From the NCBI GenBank assembly GCA_017539045.1, contig JAFYHS010000013.1, forward strand, positions 1-49,105: a stretch of 49,105 nucleotides of DNA, given 5' to 3'. The number at the start of each line of letters is the position of its first letter. The first letter of the stretch is position 1. Shown in pieces: positions 35,737-43,635 of the stretch. The position numbers and the translations under genes were made by a program. The notes under the pieces were generated by a model. That model was not told where the DNA came from. It ran no database searches and worked only from the letters and a program-made list of their open reading frames with translations. The stretch is from Bacteroidales bacterium. Its GTDB lineage: Bacteria; Bacteroidota; Bacteroidia; Bacteroidales; F082.

Positions 35737-37534
35737 TAAAGTGATCGTAGACGATTTGCGCCTTGGCGGGACCGACAATTTCTGAGAGCCGCTCCAGCGA
35801 CGCCTCCTTGATGCCTTTTACCGATTTCAGCTCCAAAAGCAGCTTCTCAGCCGTTTTCTTCCCCACCCCCTTGATGTCGGCCAACTCAGAGTGCATGAAA
35901 CCCTTCTCGAACTTCTTGCGATGGAAAGTGATGGCGAAACGGTGCACCTCGTCCTGGATATGCGCCAACAAACGGAACACCTCCGAGTTGGGCTTCAAAC
36001 CCACCACACGAGGCGGGAAGCCGAACAGCAACTCATTGGTGCGGTGACGGTCGTCCTTGGCCAAACCAGCAATGGGGATGTCGACATGAAGCTCGTCCTC
36101 TATGACCTGACGCACCACCTCCATCTGTCCCTTGCCGCCGTCGGTGATGATGAGGTCGGGCAAAGGCTTGCCCTCCTCAATGAGACGTGAATAGCGCCTC
36201 CTGACTACCTCTTTCATCGAAGCATAGTCATCGGGGCCTTCCACCGTCTTGATGTTGAAATGACGGTAACCCGCCTTGTTGGGCTTGCCATTCACAAACT
36301 GCACCATACCAGCCACAGCGTAGTCGCCTTGGAAGTTGGAGTTATCGAAACACTCGATGACATCGGGCGTTTTCTCCATCTGCAAGGCTTCCTTCAGGCT
36401 ATTGAGCACTCGTTTTTGGTGTCGCTCGGGATCGACAAGGGTGCGCTGCTTCTCAAGGTCAATCTTATACTGCATGGCATTGCGACGCGAGAGCTCGAGC
36501 AGTTTCAGCTTGTCGCCACGCTGCGGGATGGTCACCTGCACGTCGTCGAAAGCGAAATCCAATTTCATCGGAAGGATAATCTCGGGGGCATGCTCTCCAA
36601 ACTGCTGCCGCAACTCGGTGACGGCTAACAACAAGAGTTCTTCTGCGGTCTCCTCCAAGCGACGTTTCATCTCGAAAGAATGGCTCTGCACCACTGCGCC
36701 ATCCTTGACCTTCATATAATTCACATAGAACGTCTCTTCCTCGTCGACATAGGAGAACACCTCCACGTCGTGAATCGTCGCGCTGACCACGGTAGAACGG
36801 CTGCGGTATTCCTCCAAGAGGTCGTATTTCTCCTTGACAAGTTGCGCCTCCTCAAACTCCATGCGTGAGGCATGGTCCATCATCGCCGTTTTAAGCCCAC
36901 GTAGTACCCAACCCAAGTTGCCTTTGATGACCTCGCGGATCTCGGTAATCATGGCGTTATAGTCCTCCTTCGAAATCAGGCCTTCGCAAGGGCCGTTGCA
37001 TTTGTGGATATGGTAGTCAAGGCAGACCTTGTACTTGCCTTTTTCGACACCTGCTTCCGTGAGCGGCGTACGGCAAGAACGCACCTTATACACCTGACCG
37101 AGCAAGTCGAGCAAGATATGGGCCGTGCGCACCGAAGGATAAGGGCCGAAATACTCCGAGCCGTCGTTCACCTTGCGGCGCGTGAGGAAGACACGAGGAA
37201 AGGCTTCCTTCTTGATGCAAATCCAAGGGTAGGTTTTGTCGTCCTTGAGCATGATGTTGTAGCGCGGCTTGTACTGCTTGATCATCGTATTCTCAAGCAG
37301 CAGTGCCTCCGACTCCGAGTCGACGATGCTGTATTCGAGGTCGGCGATCTTGCTCACGAGGACGCGCGTCTTGCCCGTCTGTTCCTTGTTGAAATAACTG
37401 CTGACGCGACGCTTCAGGTTCTTGGCCTTGCCCACATAGATGAGGGTGCCGCTTTTGTCGAAATAGCGGTACACGCCGGGCTTGTTGGGCAGTGCGGCGA
37501 GCTTTTGTTTCACTATTTCAGGCAATTCAGGCAT
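35732..37534 (-). CDS. uvrC: Excinuclease ABC subunit C
   Basis: 600 residues from ATG at 37534 (MPELPEIVKQKLAALPNKPG). A longer GTG start at 37600 would add an unconserved Cys-rich stretch and is rejected. UvrC makes both incisions in nucleotide excision repair. The N-terminal GIY-YIG nuclease reads PGVYRYFDKSGTLIYVGKAK. A UVR motif region (~200-240) binds UvrB. The RNase-H-like second nuclease includes IECFDNSNFQGDYAVAGMV and LPDLIITDGGKGQMEV, and the helix-hairpin-helix end is LADIKGVGKKTAEKLLLEL. A run of GTTTTG-like repeats lies upstream (37557-37580). Confidence 0.97.
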   Translation of the reverse strand: MPELPEIVKQKLAALPNKPGVYRYFDKSGTLIYVGKAKNLKRRVSSYFNKEQTGKTRVLVSKIADLEYSIVDSESEALLLENTMIKQYKPRYNIMLKDDKTYPWICIKKEAFPRVFLTRRKVNDGSEYFGPYPSVRTAHILLDLLGQVYKVRSCRTPLTEAGVEKGKYKVCLDYHIHKCNGPCEGLISKEDYNAMITEIREVIKGNLGWVLRGLKTAMMDHASRMEFEEAQLVKEKYDLLEEYRSRSTVVSATIHDVEVFSYVDEEETFYVNYMKVKDGAVVQSHSFEMKRRLEETAEELLLLAVTELRQQFGEHAPEIILPMKLDFAFDDVQVTIPQRGDKLKLLELSRRNAMQYKIDLEKQRTLVDPERHQKRVLNSLKEALQMEKTPDVIECFDNSNFQGDYAVAGMVQFVNGKPNKAGYRHFNIKTVEGPDDYASMKEVVRRRYSRLIEEGKPLPDLIITDGGKGQMEVVRQVIEDELHVDIPIAGLAKDDRHRTNELLFGFPPRVVGLKPNSEVFRLLAHIQDEVHRFAITFHRKKFEKGFMHSELADIKGVGKKTAEKLLLELKSVKGIKEASLERLSEIVGPAKAQIVYDHFK

Positions 37535-37703
37535 AAATGTGTTTCTTTTCTCACAAAACTTGCAAAACCAACAAAACTTTTTTTCAATTGGGGGAAGCAC
37601 GCCAACCGGCTGCTTCCCGGCGGCAAGCGGTTGTGTGCCGCCACATGTAATTTTTGTAACTAAATATTGTTTTGAAAGTTTTGTCGGTTTTGTGATAAAT
37701 ATA

Positions 37704-38765
37704 CTATTCTTGTCTTTTCTTCATGTGGTCCCAGCCTTGGGCTTTGATGGGGATGACGTGGTTGTCGGGGGTGATCATCTCGGCCACGCCCTTGTCGTCA
37801 GTCATGTAGCCAATCACCGTCACGTCGGCCGACATAGTCTGTATCTTCTCGTAGTCTTTCTGGTCGATGGTGAAGAGCAATTCATAGTCCTCTCCCCCAC
37901 TCAATGCCGCCACCGAAGGCACGATTTGGAACTCCTTGGCCATCTTGTCGGTGGTCGGGTCGATCGGGATTTTGTTTTCATAGAGTTGGCAGCCCACGCC
38001 ACTCTCCTTGCAGAGATGCAGGATCTCGGAGGCCAGGCCGTCGGAGATGTCGATCATCGAAGTGGGTTTGATGCCCAAGGTCTTGAGCTGCTCCACGACG
38101 TCCTTGCGGGCTTCGGGCTTCAGCTGGCGCTCAAGTACATACTCCATGCCCTTCAGTTGGGGCTGCATGTTAGGATTGGAAAGGAACTCCACCTTCTCGC
38201 GCTCGAGGATGAGTAGGCCGATGTAGGCACCACCCAGGTCACCCGTGACGCACAGCAAGTCGTTCTTCTTGGCACCGCTGCGGTAGACGACGTCCTCATC
38301 CTTTGCCATTCCGATGACCGTGATGGAGATGACGAGACCCGTCTTGCTGCTTGTGGTGTCGCCGCCCACCATGTCGACATGATAGCGCTCGCAGGCGAGG
38401 CGTATGCCCGCATACAACTCATCCAGCGCCTCGGCGGAGTAGCGACTTGACACGCCCAAGCCGACCACAATCTGGGTCGGTGTGCCGTTCATGGCGTAAA
38501 TGTCGGAGAAGTTGCTGACAGCTGCCTTGTAGCCGAGATGCTTCAAGGGGCAGTAGGTCATGTCGAAATGGATGCCTTCGATGAGCATGTCGACCGAGAC
38601 GAGCGTGCGGTAGCCTTCGTGGTTGATGACGGCGGCATCGTCGCCGACGCCTTTCAGTGAAGAGGCGTTGCGTAAGGGGAAATCCTGAGTCAACTGGTCG
38701 ATGAGGCCAAATTCACCGAGTTCGTCCAAATCAGTCAGGGTCTTTGGGGAGGTTTCTTGTTCCAT
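37704..38765 (-). CDS. thiL: Thiamine-monophosphate kinase
   Basis: 353 residues. It phosphorylates thiamine monophosphate to thiamine diphosphate, the cofactor of PFOR encoded in the same window. The N-terminal motif EFGLIDQLTQDFP, the metal/ATP site GVGDDAAVI, then VSVDMLIEGIHFD and the MVGGDTTSSKTGLVISITV stretch and SMIDISDGLASEI are the ThiL signatures of the AIR-synthase-like fold. ATG at 38765. It precedes uvrC by 169 bases on the same strand; an own promoter box is not evident because the upstream gap holds a palindromic repeat. Confidence 0.95.
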   Translation of the reverse strand: MEQETSPKTLTDLDELGEFGLIDQLTQDFPLRNASSLKGVGDDAAVINHEGYRTLVSVDMLIEGIHFDMTYCPLKHLGYKAAVSNFSDIYAMNGTPTQIVVGLGVSSRYSAEALDELYAGIRLACERYHVDMVGGDTTSSKTGLVISITVIGMAKDEDVVYRSGAKKNDLLCVTGDLGGAYIGLLILEREKVEFLSNPNMQPQLKGMEYVLERQLKPEARKDVVEQLKTLGIKPTSMIDISDGLASEILHLCKESGVGCQLYENKIPIDPTTDKMAKEFQIVPSVAALSGGEDYELLFTIDQKDYEKIQTMSADVTVIGYMTDDKGVAEMITPDNHVIPIKAQGWDHMKKRQE

Positions 38766-38783
38766 GGAATCCTAAATTATTGG

Positions 38784-38839
38784 TGTAGGGCTGTCCAATC
38801 CCCCTGCCCCCTTTGGAAGGGGGAATTGGCAGCCCTACA
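38784..38839. repeat. Palindromic repeat between thiL and tRNA
   Basis: A 56-base imperfect palindrome: TGTAGGGCTG / CAGCCCTACA is a perfect 10-bp outer stem, continued by CCAAT/ATTGG and CCCCCT/AGGGGG. It shares the TGTAGGG head with the REP units in the transposase gene, suggesting the same mobile family. Confidence 0.75.
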
Positions 38840-38861
38840 AACCATGATTTCTATATTGCCG

Positions 38862-38935
38862 TGGTCCCACTAGGGCTTGAACCTAGGACCTACTGATTAT
38901 GAGTCAGTTGCTCTAACCAACTGCGCTATGGGACC
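38862..38935 (-). tRNA. tRNA with anticodon CAT (elongator Met, or Ile2)
   Basis: Minus-strand cloverleaf: acceptor GGTCCCA / TGGGACC, D-arm GCGCAGTTGGTTAGAGC, anticodon stem ACTGA / TCAGT with loop CTCATAA (CAT), T-arm CTAGGTTCAAGCCCTAG and discriminator A. CCA is not encoded. It is not the initiator type because 1-72 is a G-C pair. Whether it is Met or lysidine-modified Ile2 cannot be settled from sequence alone. Confidence 0.92.
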
Positions 38936-38990
38936 GCAAAACAGCAGGTTAAACCGCATATTTCGGCGTTTTTTCTTGCTTTTTGCGCTG

Positions 38991-38998
38991 CAAATTTA
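38991..38998 (-). promoter_or_regulatory. -7 box TAAATTTG of the CAT tRNA
   Basis: TAAATTTG on the minus strand fits TAnnTTTG, about 55 bases above the mature 5' end, implying a processed leader. Confidence 0.5.
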
Positions 38999-39035
38999 CA
39001 ATTTTGCATCGAAATAGACTGAAATTTTCTCAAAA

Positions 39036-39683
39036 ATGAGCACGAAAATCAAGAACATCATCTTCGACCTCGGCGGCGTAATCCTCGACATCGACGAAAG
39101 CATCGTCTACAAAGAACTCGAGAAAATGGGCATCAGTACTTCGGAACTAGCTCATTCAAAGGAGTTTATCGACCTGATGAGCAAATTCGACACGGGCATC
39201 TACACCGCCCCCACCTTCCGCAAAAAGACCAAGGCCCTCCTCGGACAGGAGAAAATGACCGACCAGAAGTTCGACTCGCTCTGGAACGCCATGCTCTTGG
39301 ACATCCCCCGCGAGCGCATCGAAGCCATCGAGAAGGTTAAGAAACACTACAAGATCTTCTTGATGAGCAATTCCAACGAAATCCATTACGACCTGTACGT
39401 GAGGGATTTGCAGCTGCGTTTCGGCTACCATGAATTTGACGAACTGTTCAACAAATCCTATTTCTCCTTCGCCGAACACCTTGAGAAACCCGACCCGCGC
39501 TTCTTTGAGCTCATCCTTGACCACGAGCACTTGCTGCCCGAAGAGACCTTGTTCATCGATGACACGGCAGTCAATATCAAAGTCGCGAAGTCGTTGGGCA
39601 TCCGCACGTATCATATCGGGCGCGATGAGTTGGTGAGGAATTTGTTTGAGGGTGGAGTTTTGAAGGAAGGGGTGGTAGGATGA
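39036..39683 (+). CDS. HAD-family hydrolase / phosphatase
   Basis: 215 residues. Motif I IIFDLGGVILDID holds the nucleophile Asp, with a Gly in place of the usual second Asp as in the FDLGGV subgroup. Motif II is FLMSNSNE, motif III the lysine in HLEKPDPRFFELIL, motif IV ETLFIDDTAVNIKVAKSLG. The subgroup resembles haloacid-dehalogenase-like phosphatases of the YihX type, which act on sugar phosphates; substrate unknown. The final codons (GVVG) fall where an inverted repeat begins. ATG at 39036. Confidence 0.9.
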   Translation: MSTKIKNIIFDLGGVILDIDESIVYKELEKMGISTSELAHSKEFIDLMSKFDTGIYTAPTFRKKTKALLGQEKMTDQKFDSLWNAMLLDIPRERIEAIEKVKKHYKIFLMSNSNEIHYDLYVRDLQLRFGYHEFDELFNKSYFSFAEHLEKPDPRFFELILDHEHLLPEETLFIDDTAVNIKVAKSLGIRTYHIGRDELVRNLFEGGVLKEGVVG

Positions 39684-39814
39684 GATTCCCTGCGGGAATG
39701 GCAAGCCTATTCTATTTGTATAATGCGGCGGTAAATAACGTTCACAACTCGTAAACATCACAATCCGCCGCAGGTAACCTTTTAATTACACTCCATTCCC
39801 GAAGGGAATCTCAT
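39680..39814. repeat. Nested inverted repeat at convergent HAD/dusB ends
   Basis: ATGAGATTCCC-T-GCGGGAATGG at 39680-39701 and its near-exact complement at 39793-39814 (21 of 22 bases) flank 91 bases. Inside, TGCGGCGG (39724-39731) pairs with CCGCCGCA (39765-39772). The element includes the HAD stop codon and the last codons of dusB. Confidence 0.8.
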
Positions 39815-40784
39815 AATAGTTTTCAATTTCCTCCAAAATCCCCAAAACCTCCTCTACCGATAGCGTATCCATTAACCTCATCTTGAACGGCTTGAAGTTG
39901 GGCAGGCCCTTGAAGTAGGCCGACCAGTGCTTACGGATCTCCAGTAGGGCGATATGCTCGCCTTTCCACTCCACAGAACGTTGCAATTGTATCTTGCTCA
40001 CACGCACGCGTTCCTGCACGTCGGGCAAAGGCAGCTCCTCGCCCGTCTCCAAATAATGTCTTATCTGATTGAAAATCCATGGATTGCCGTAGGTGGCGCG
40101 ACCGATCATCAGGCCATCCACACCATAGGTGTCCTTGTAGTATTTGGCTGAGGGCCCATCCACCACGTCGCCGTTGCCGATGATGGGGATGTGCATGCGG
40201 GGATTGTTCTTCACCGCACCGATGAGCGTCCAGTCGGCGGGCTCGCTGTATTTGGTGGTGCGCAGGCGGCCGTGTATGGTCAAGGCAGCGATGCCCACGT
40301 CTTGCAGGCGTTCGGCGATGTCGACGATTTCGCGGTGTGCGTCGTCATAGCCCAGTCGTGTCTTCACTGTCACCGGCGTCTTCACTGCCTCCACCACGGC
40401 CTTGGTGATGGCCACCATCTCGGGGATGTCGTTCATGATGCCTGAGCCGGCACCTTTCGAAGCCACCTTCTTCACTGGACAGCCGAAGTTGATGTCGATG
40501 ATGTCAGGGTGAGCAGCCTCGGCATAACGTGCCGCCTCTACCATAGGCTCGACGGCGTTGCCGAAGATTTGTATGCCCACAGGACGCTCCATCTCCTCAA
40601 AGTCTAGCTTCTTGATGCTCTTCACCGAATCGCGAATGAGACCGTCGGCGGAGATGAACTCCGAATAGACCACGTCGGCGCCAAAGAGCTTACAGACGTA
40701 ACGGAACGGTGGGTCCGACACGTCTTCCATCGGTGCGAGGAGCAGCGGATAATGATCGAATTCGAGATGGGCGAGTTTATACAT
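39786..40784 (-). CDS. dusB: tRNA-dihydrouridine synthase
   Basis: 332 residues from ATG at 40784 (MYKLAHLEFDHYPLLLAPME). Upstream codons as far as 40865 come from a promoter and a dispersed repeat and are not coding. An FMN-dependent TIM barrel, it reduces uridines in tRNA D-loops. Visible are the opening LLLAPMEDVSDPPFRYVC, the catalytic cysteine in IDINFGCPVKKVASKGAGSG, VTVKTRLGYDD and the phosphate-binding LMIGRATYGNPWIF. The last residues (EIPFGNGV) are encoded by the right arm of an inverted repeat, so the C-terminus may have been altered by insertion of that element. Downstream it converges on the HAD gene. Confidence 0.95.
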   Translation of the reverse strand: MYKLAHLEFDHYPLLLAPMEDVSDPPFRYVCKLFGADVVYSEFISADGLIRDSVKSIKKLDFEEMERPVGIQIFGNAVEPMVEAARYAEAAHPDIIDINFGCPVKKVASKGAGSGIMNDIPEMVAITKAVVEAVKTPVTVKTRLGYDDAHREIVDIAERLQDVGIAALTIHGRLRTTKYSEPADWTLIGAVKNNPRMHIPIIGNGDVVDGPSAKYYKDTYGVDGLMIGRATYGNPWIFNQIRHYLETGEELPLPDVQERVRVSKIQLQRSVEWKGEHIALLEIRKHWSAYFKGLPNFKPFKMRLMDTLSVEEVLGILEEIENYYEIPFGNGV

Positions 40785-40797
40785 TTTGGGGTATCGG

Positions 40798-40816
40798 CCC
40801 TTCGACAGGCTCAGGG
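40798..40816. repeat. Dispersed CCCTTCGACAGGCTCAGGG element
   Basis: This 19-base sequence is, from memory, a widely dispersed intergenic element in many bacterial genomes, typically close to gene ends. Only one copy is seen here, in the dusB leader. Confidence 0.4.
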
Positions 40817-40830
40817 ACCTTAGCTTTTTC

Positions 40831-40863
40831 GTTGCAAAAATACAAAAAGTGTATCTTTGCAAC
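40831..40863. promoter_or_regulatory. Divergent dusB / CPBP promoters forming a palindrome
   Basis: TATTTTTG on the minus strand (40835-40842, for dusB) and TATCTTTG on the plus strand (40852-40859, for the CPBP gene) lie back to back. The arms GTTGCAAAAATAC (40831-40843) and GTATCTTTGCAAC (40851-40863) are inverted repeats with one mismatch in 13, so each promoter's upstream element is supplied by the other. Confidence 0.75.
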
Positions 40864-40899
40864 AAATCTATGATTCAACGGAGTTAAAATCAATCGACC

Positions 40900-41757
40900 A
40901 TGCACGACAATTTGTTTACTGAGAACCTGAAGCAGTCCACTGGGATGCGCATCTTCCTCTTCCTACTTATCTTCCTCATCAGCACCTTGATAGGTGTCGC
41001 GGCGTCAGCTCTCTTCGTCTTTGGTGGCGACACGGGGATGAAGATCGGGCAAGGTCTCGCTTCTATCTTCATGTTTGTGGTGCCGCCCATTGTGTACTAC
41101 TACATCACGCGCAAGGAGAACCGGATGCAGGCCTTGGGACTCAGAAGGCTGTCGTCGCCGTGGTGGCTCATCATCGTCGCCGTGGCGCTGATGTTCGTCT
41201 CCATTCCCGTGACCACCACGCTGACCACCTGGAACGAAGGCATGCATCTGGGTGGCGCCTTCTCGGGCATCGAGAAATGGATGAAGGAACTTGAGGAGAC
41301 CGCCCAGGCCCTCACGGATAAAATGGCGAACGTCGACACCATTGGAGGCCTACTCCTCAACCTGTTAGTCATCGCTCTCATCCCTGCCGTCGGTGAGGAG
41401 ATGACCTTCAGAGGCGTACTACAGCAGTCGTTGACGCGAAGGATGAACCCGCACATCGCCATCATCCTGTCGGCAGCCATCTTTTCCTTCTTCCACTTCC
41501 AGTTCTACGGCTTCTTGCCGCGTCTGTTCTTAGGCATCCTGTTGGGTTACATGTTCTACATCACCGGTTCGCTCTGGACCAGCATACTGATGCATTTCGT
41601 CAACAACGGCGCGTCCGTCACCCTCTATTATCTGGGCAACATCGGCGTCATCGAAGACGCGGAGCATTGGGGCGAGACGCAAAACGTATGGCTCATCGTG
41701 GCCAGCGCCGTGGTGACCTTGGGGCTCATCATCTGGAGTTGGCGGAAACGGAAATAA
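40900..41757 (+). CDS. CPBP family intramembrane metalloprotease
   Basis: 285 residues with about eight membrane segments. The CPBP (ABI/Rce1-like) motifs are all present: EE-x3-R in GEEMTFRGVLQQ, the F-x3-H motif in IFSFFHFQFYGF, and the terminal H-x3-N/B in LMHFVNNGAS. Family members cleave or modify membrane-bound substrates, including bacteriocin immunity and prenyl-protein cleavage; substrate here is unknown. The start ATG at 40900 follows the palindromic promoter. It ends in a strong bidirectional terminator. Confidence 0.92.
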   Translation: MHDNLFTENLKQSTGMRIFLFLLIFLISTLIGVAASALFVFGGDTGMKIGQGLASIFMFVVPPIVYYYITRKENRMQALGLRRLSSPWWLIIVAVALMFVSIPVTTTLTTWNEGMHLGGAFSGIEKWMKELEETAQALTDKMANVDTIGGLLLNLLVIALIPAVGEEMTFRGVLQQSLTRRMNPHIAIILSAAIFSFFHFQFYGFLPRLFLGILLGYMFYITGSLWTSILMHFVNNGASVTLYYLGNIGVIEDAEHWGETQNVWLIVASAVVTLGLIIWSWRKRK

Positions 41758-41789
41758 AAAAAGAGCCTCCTAACGGAGGCTCTTTTTTT
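41756..41789. terminator. Bidirectional terminator after the CPBP gene
   Basis: Perfect 15-bp stem AAAAAAAGAGCCTCC with TAAC loop, between converging genes. Confidence 0.92.
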
Positions 41790-41806
41790 ATCATTCGATT
41801 CTACTT

Positions 41807-42052
41807 TTAATCCTCGTTGCGTTTCTTAGCCACGAGATAGGCACCGCCTAAGCCAAGCAGCACGGCGATGCCGCTGCCAAGCGGAGCGTCTTGGTGTCCT
41901 TCGGAGCCATGACCAGGCAGACCGGGACCACCGCCACGGTTGCCTTGCTCTTCGGTAGGCTCGCCACCGCGTTGGAACAGACCGCCGCCTTGGGCAAACG
42001 ACGTCATACCCAGTCCGAGGACAATTGCTGTAGTGATAATAAGCTTCTTCAT
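41807..42052 (-). CDS. Small exported Gly-rich protein with C-terminal membrane tail
   Basis: 81 residues. A signal peptide (MKKLIITTAIVLGLGMTSFA) is followed by a Gly/Pro/Gln-rich mature part (GGGLFQRGGEPTEEQGNRGG). The C-terminus is a tripartite tail: the short motif DAPLGS, a hydrophobic segment GIAVLLGLGGAYLVA and the basic end KKRNED. This layout resembles PID-CTERM-type and other short sorting tails in Bacteroidota, though the match is from memory and partial. It begins 8 bases after the preceding T9SS cargo gene, so is co-transcribed with it. Function unknown. Confidence 0.72.
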   Translation of the reverse strand: MKKLIITTAIVLGLGMTSFAQGGGLFQRGGEPTEEQGNRGGGPGLPGHGSEGHQDAPLGSGIAVLLGLGGAYLVAKKRNED

Positions 42053-42060
42053 TGTATCTG

Positions 42061-43584
42061 TTATTTAATAATTATCTTTTGAACTTTCACGTCATTGTCC
42101 TTAGCAAGACGGACGATATAGAGGCCTTCGCTGATGCCAGAGAGGTCGCAGCTATTGCCTTTCAGGGTCATCTGGCGCACCAGGCGACCCGTAACATCGA
42201 CGAGGCTGAGCTCGGCGTTTTGAACTCCTTCGTTGAAGTAAAGGTTGCTGCCCTTAACGAAGCAGAAGTTCTGCTGACCGTTTTCCTCGATGCCTGTCGT
42301 TGACCTGAAGACCAGCATGAAGCGGGCCTCGTTGTCGTTCTTGTCGGCGGCAAACTGGTAGTCGGGCTGCACGAGCAGGTCGATGTCGGCGCCGGTCTTG
42401 TTGTCGATGAGATGGAGGTATTCCATATCGAGGTTGATGTCGACGCTGAGGGTGTAGGTGCCATTGGCCATAGCCTTAAAGTTGACGGGCATGCTGTTGG
42501 CGCCGTTGCTGTTGACCACTGCGTAGTCATCATCTTCCTGCGGGATATAGAGTTTGGTGTTGCTGTCGTTGAGCATGAACTTAGGCAGCGTGCTGCTCTC
42601 GTTGAAGCGCACGATGGCACGGTCGATGGTGTTGCCACGGTCTTGGAGCACGTTGAGGACGATCTGGTCCTTGCTGCCCGAGCCCGATTGCGTGAATTGG
42701 ATCTCCTCGTTGTCGTTTTCAGCGATGACGAAGATGCCCTGCATGGCATTGACGCCAGTGCCTGTGGCTGTGATGATCTCGGTGCCTGCCGTATTCATGA
42801 CATAGAACGGACGGTCGAGGGTGGCAGCCGTCGCGAAGGGGTTGCCCACAAGGTTCCAGCCTTCGAAGTCAAGTCCGCCAGTCTTACGCAGCGTCACCGT
42901 ACCGTCACCACTATAAGGCGTGCCGGTGAAGCTGAGGGTGATATCGGTATCGTGAGCATAGAGGTAGCCCTTGCCGGATTGGAGGTTGAAGGCACCTTCC
43001 TTATAGTTGCGCCATTCCAATGCTTGAGCCTGGTCGAAGTAGAACAGGTCGAAAGCACCGGATGTCATGCCTACAACTTCGGCGGGGTTGATACCGTCAA
43101 ACGGCGGGGCGATGAGGTAGTAGTTACCGTCCTCGGTGCCATAGCCGGTGATGGGGAGGGTAAAGGTTTGAGGCTGGGGAGCGGGGCTGGTGAAGGAAAT
43201 TTCAAACCAATCTGGATAAATACCATATTGCTGATTATCCACATATGATACTTCCGTTGCACAGTTGTAGTTAAGTTCTTCACCTATAGAATGATCATAT
43301 AGCCTAAAAGTGATTAAATCGCCATCATCAGTACCTTTAATTGATAGCATATAGATTTGTTTGTTTTCATACTCAAAAGTAGGTAAAGCTGCGCCACGAC
43401 ATACTTCACCGCAAAATGCACCAATTTCAAGATTTGCATTATTTTGATATTCATTATCGATAACTATTACGCTATTGCACGTCATAGTGCCTGAGAAACC
43501 AGTAGCGGGAGTCCAGTGCAAGGACTGACCTTGAATTAAGTTAGCGATGGCTATGAATAAAGTTAAAACCCATGCTTTTTTCAT
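42061..43584 (-). CDS. T9SS cargo protein with GAF-GE-CRG module
   Basis: 507 residues. Signal peptide MKKAWVLTLFIAIANLIQG. Residues ~20-130 form a module seen three times in this cluster (LEIGAFCGEVCRGAAL, then IYMLSIKGTDDGDLITFRLY). Residues ~145-420 are large beta-rich repeats around DFEGWNLVGNPFATAATLDR, typical of T9SS proteins. Residues ~428-507 form a type A sorting tail (LSLVDVTGRLVRQM ... LYIVRLAKDN ... VQKIIIK). SprA encoded in the window would secrete it. The first ~130 residues are encoded by AT-rich DNA, the rest by GC-richer DNA. Second gene of a three-gene block. Function unknown; surface or extracellular. Confidence 0.85.
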   Translation of the reverse strand: MKKAWVLTLFIAIANLIQGQSLHWTPATGFSGTMTCNSVIVIDNEYQNNANLEIGAFCGEVCRGAALPTFEYENKQIYMLSIKGTDDGDLITFRLYDHSIGEELNYNCATEVSYVDNQQYGIYPDWFEISFTSPAPQPQTFTLPITGYGTEDGNYYLIAPPFDGINPAEVVGMTSGAFDLFYFDQAQALEWRNYKEGAFNLQSGKGYLYAHDTDITLSFTGTPYSGDGTVTLRKTGGLDFEGWNLVGNPFATAATLDRPFYVMNTAGTEIITATGTGVNAMQGIFVIAENDNEEIQFTQSGSGSKDQIVLNVLQDRGNTIDRAIVRFNESSTLPKFMLNDSNTKLYIPQEDDDYAVVNSNGANSMPVNFKAMANGTYTLSVDINLDMEYLHLIDNKTGADIDLLVQPDYQFAADKNDNEARFMLVFRSTTGIEENGQQNFCFVKGSNLYFNEGVQNAELSLVDVTGRLVRQMTLKGNSCDLSGISEGLYIVRLAKDNDVKVQKIIIK

Positions 43585-43635
43585 TGTTTTTGTTTTTATT
43601 ATTTGTATAAGACAATTTGATTGTTTACTATAATA

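Noticed and set aside
40785-40865. N-terminal extension of dusB
   Set aside because: It reads through a promoter and a dispersed CTTCGACAGGCTCAGG element and precedes the conserved MYKLAHL start.
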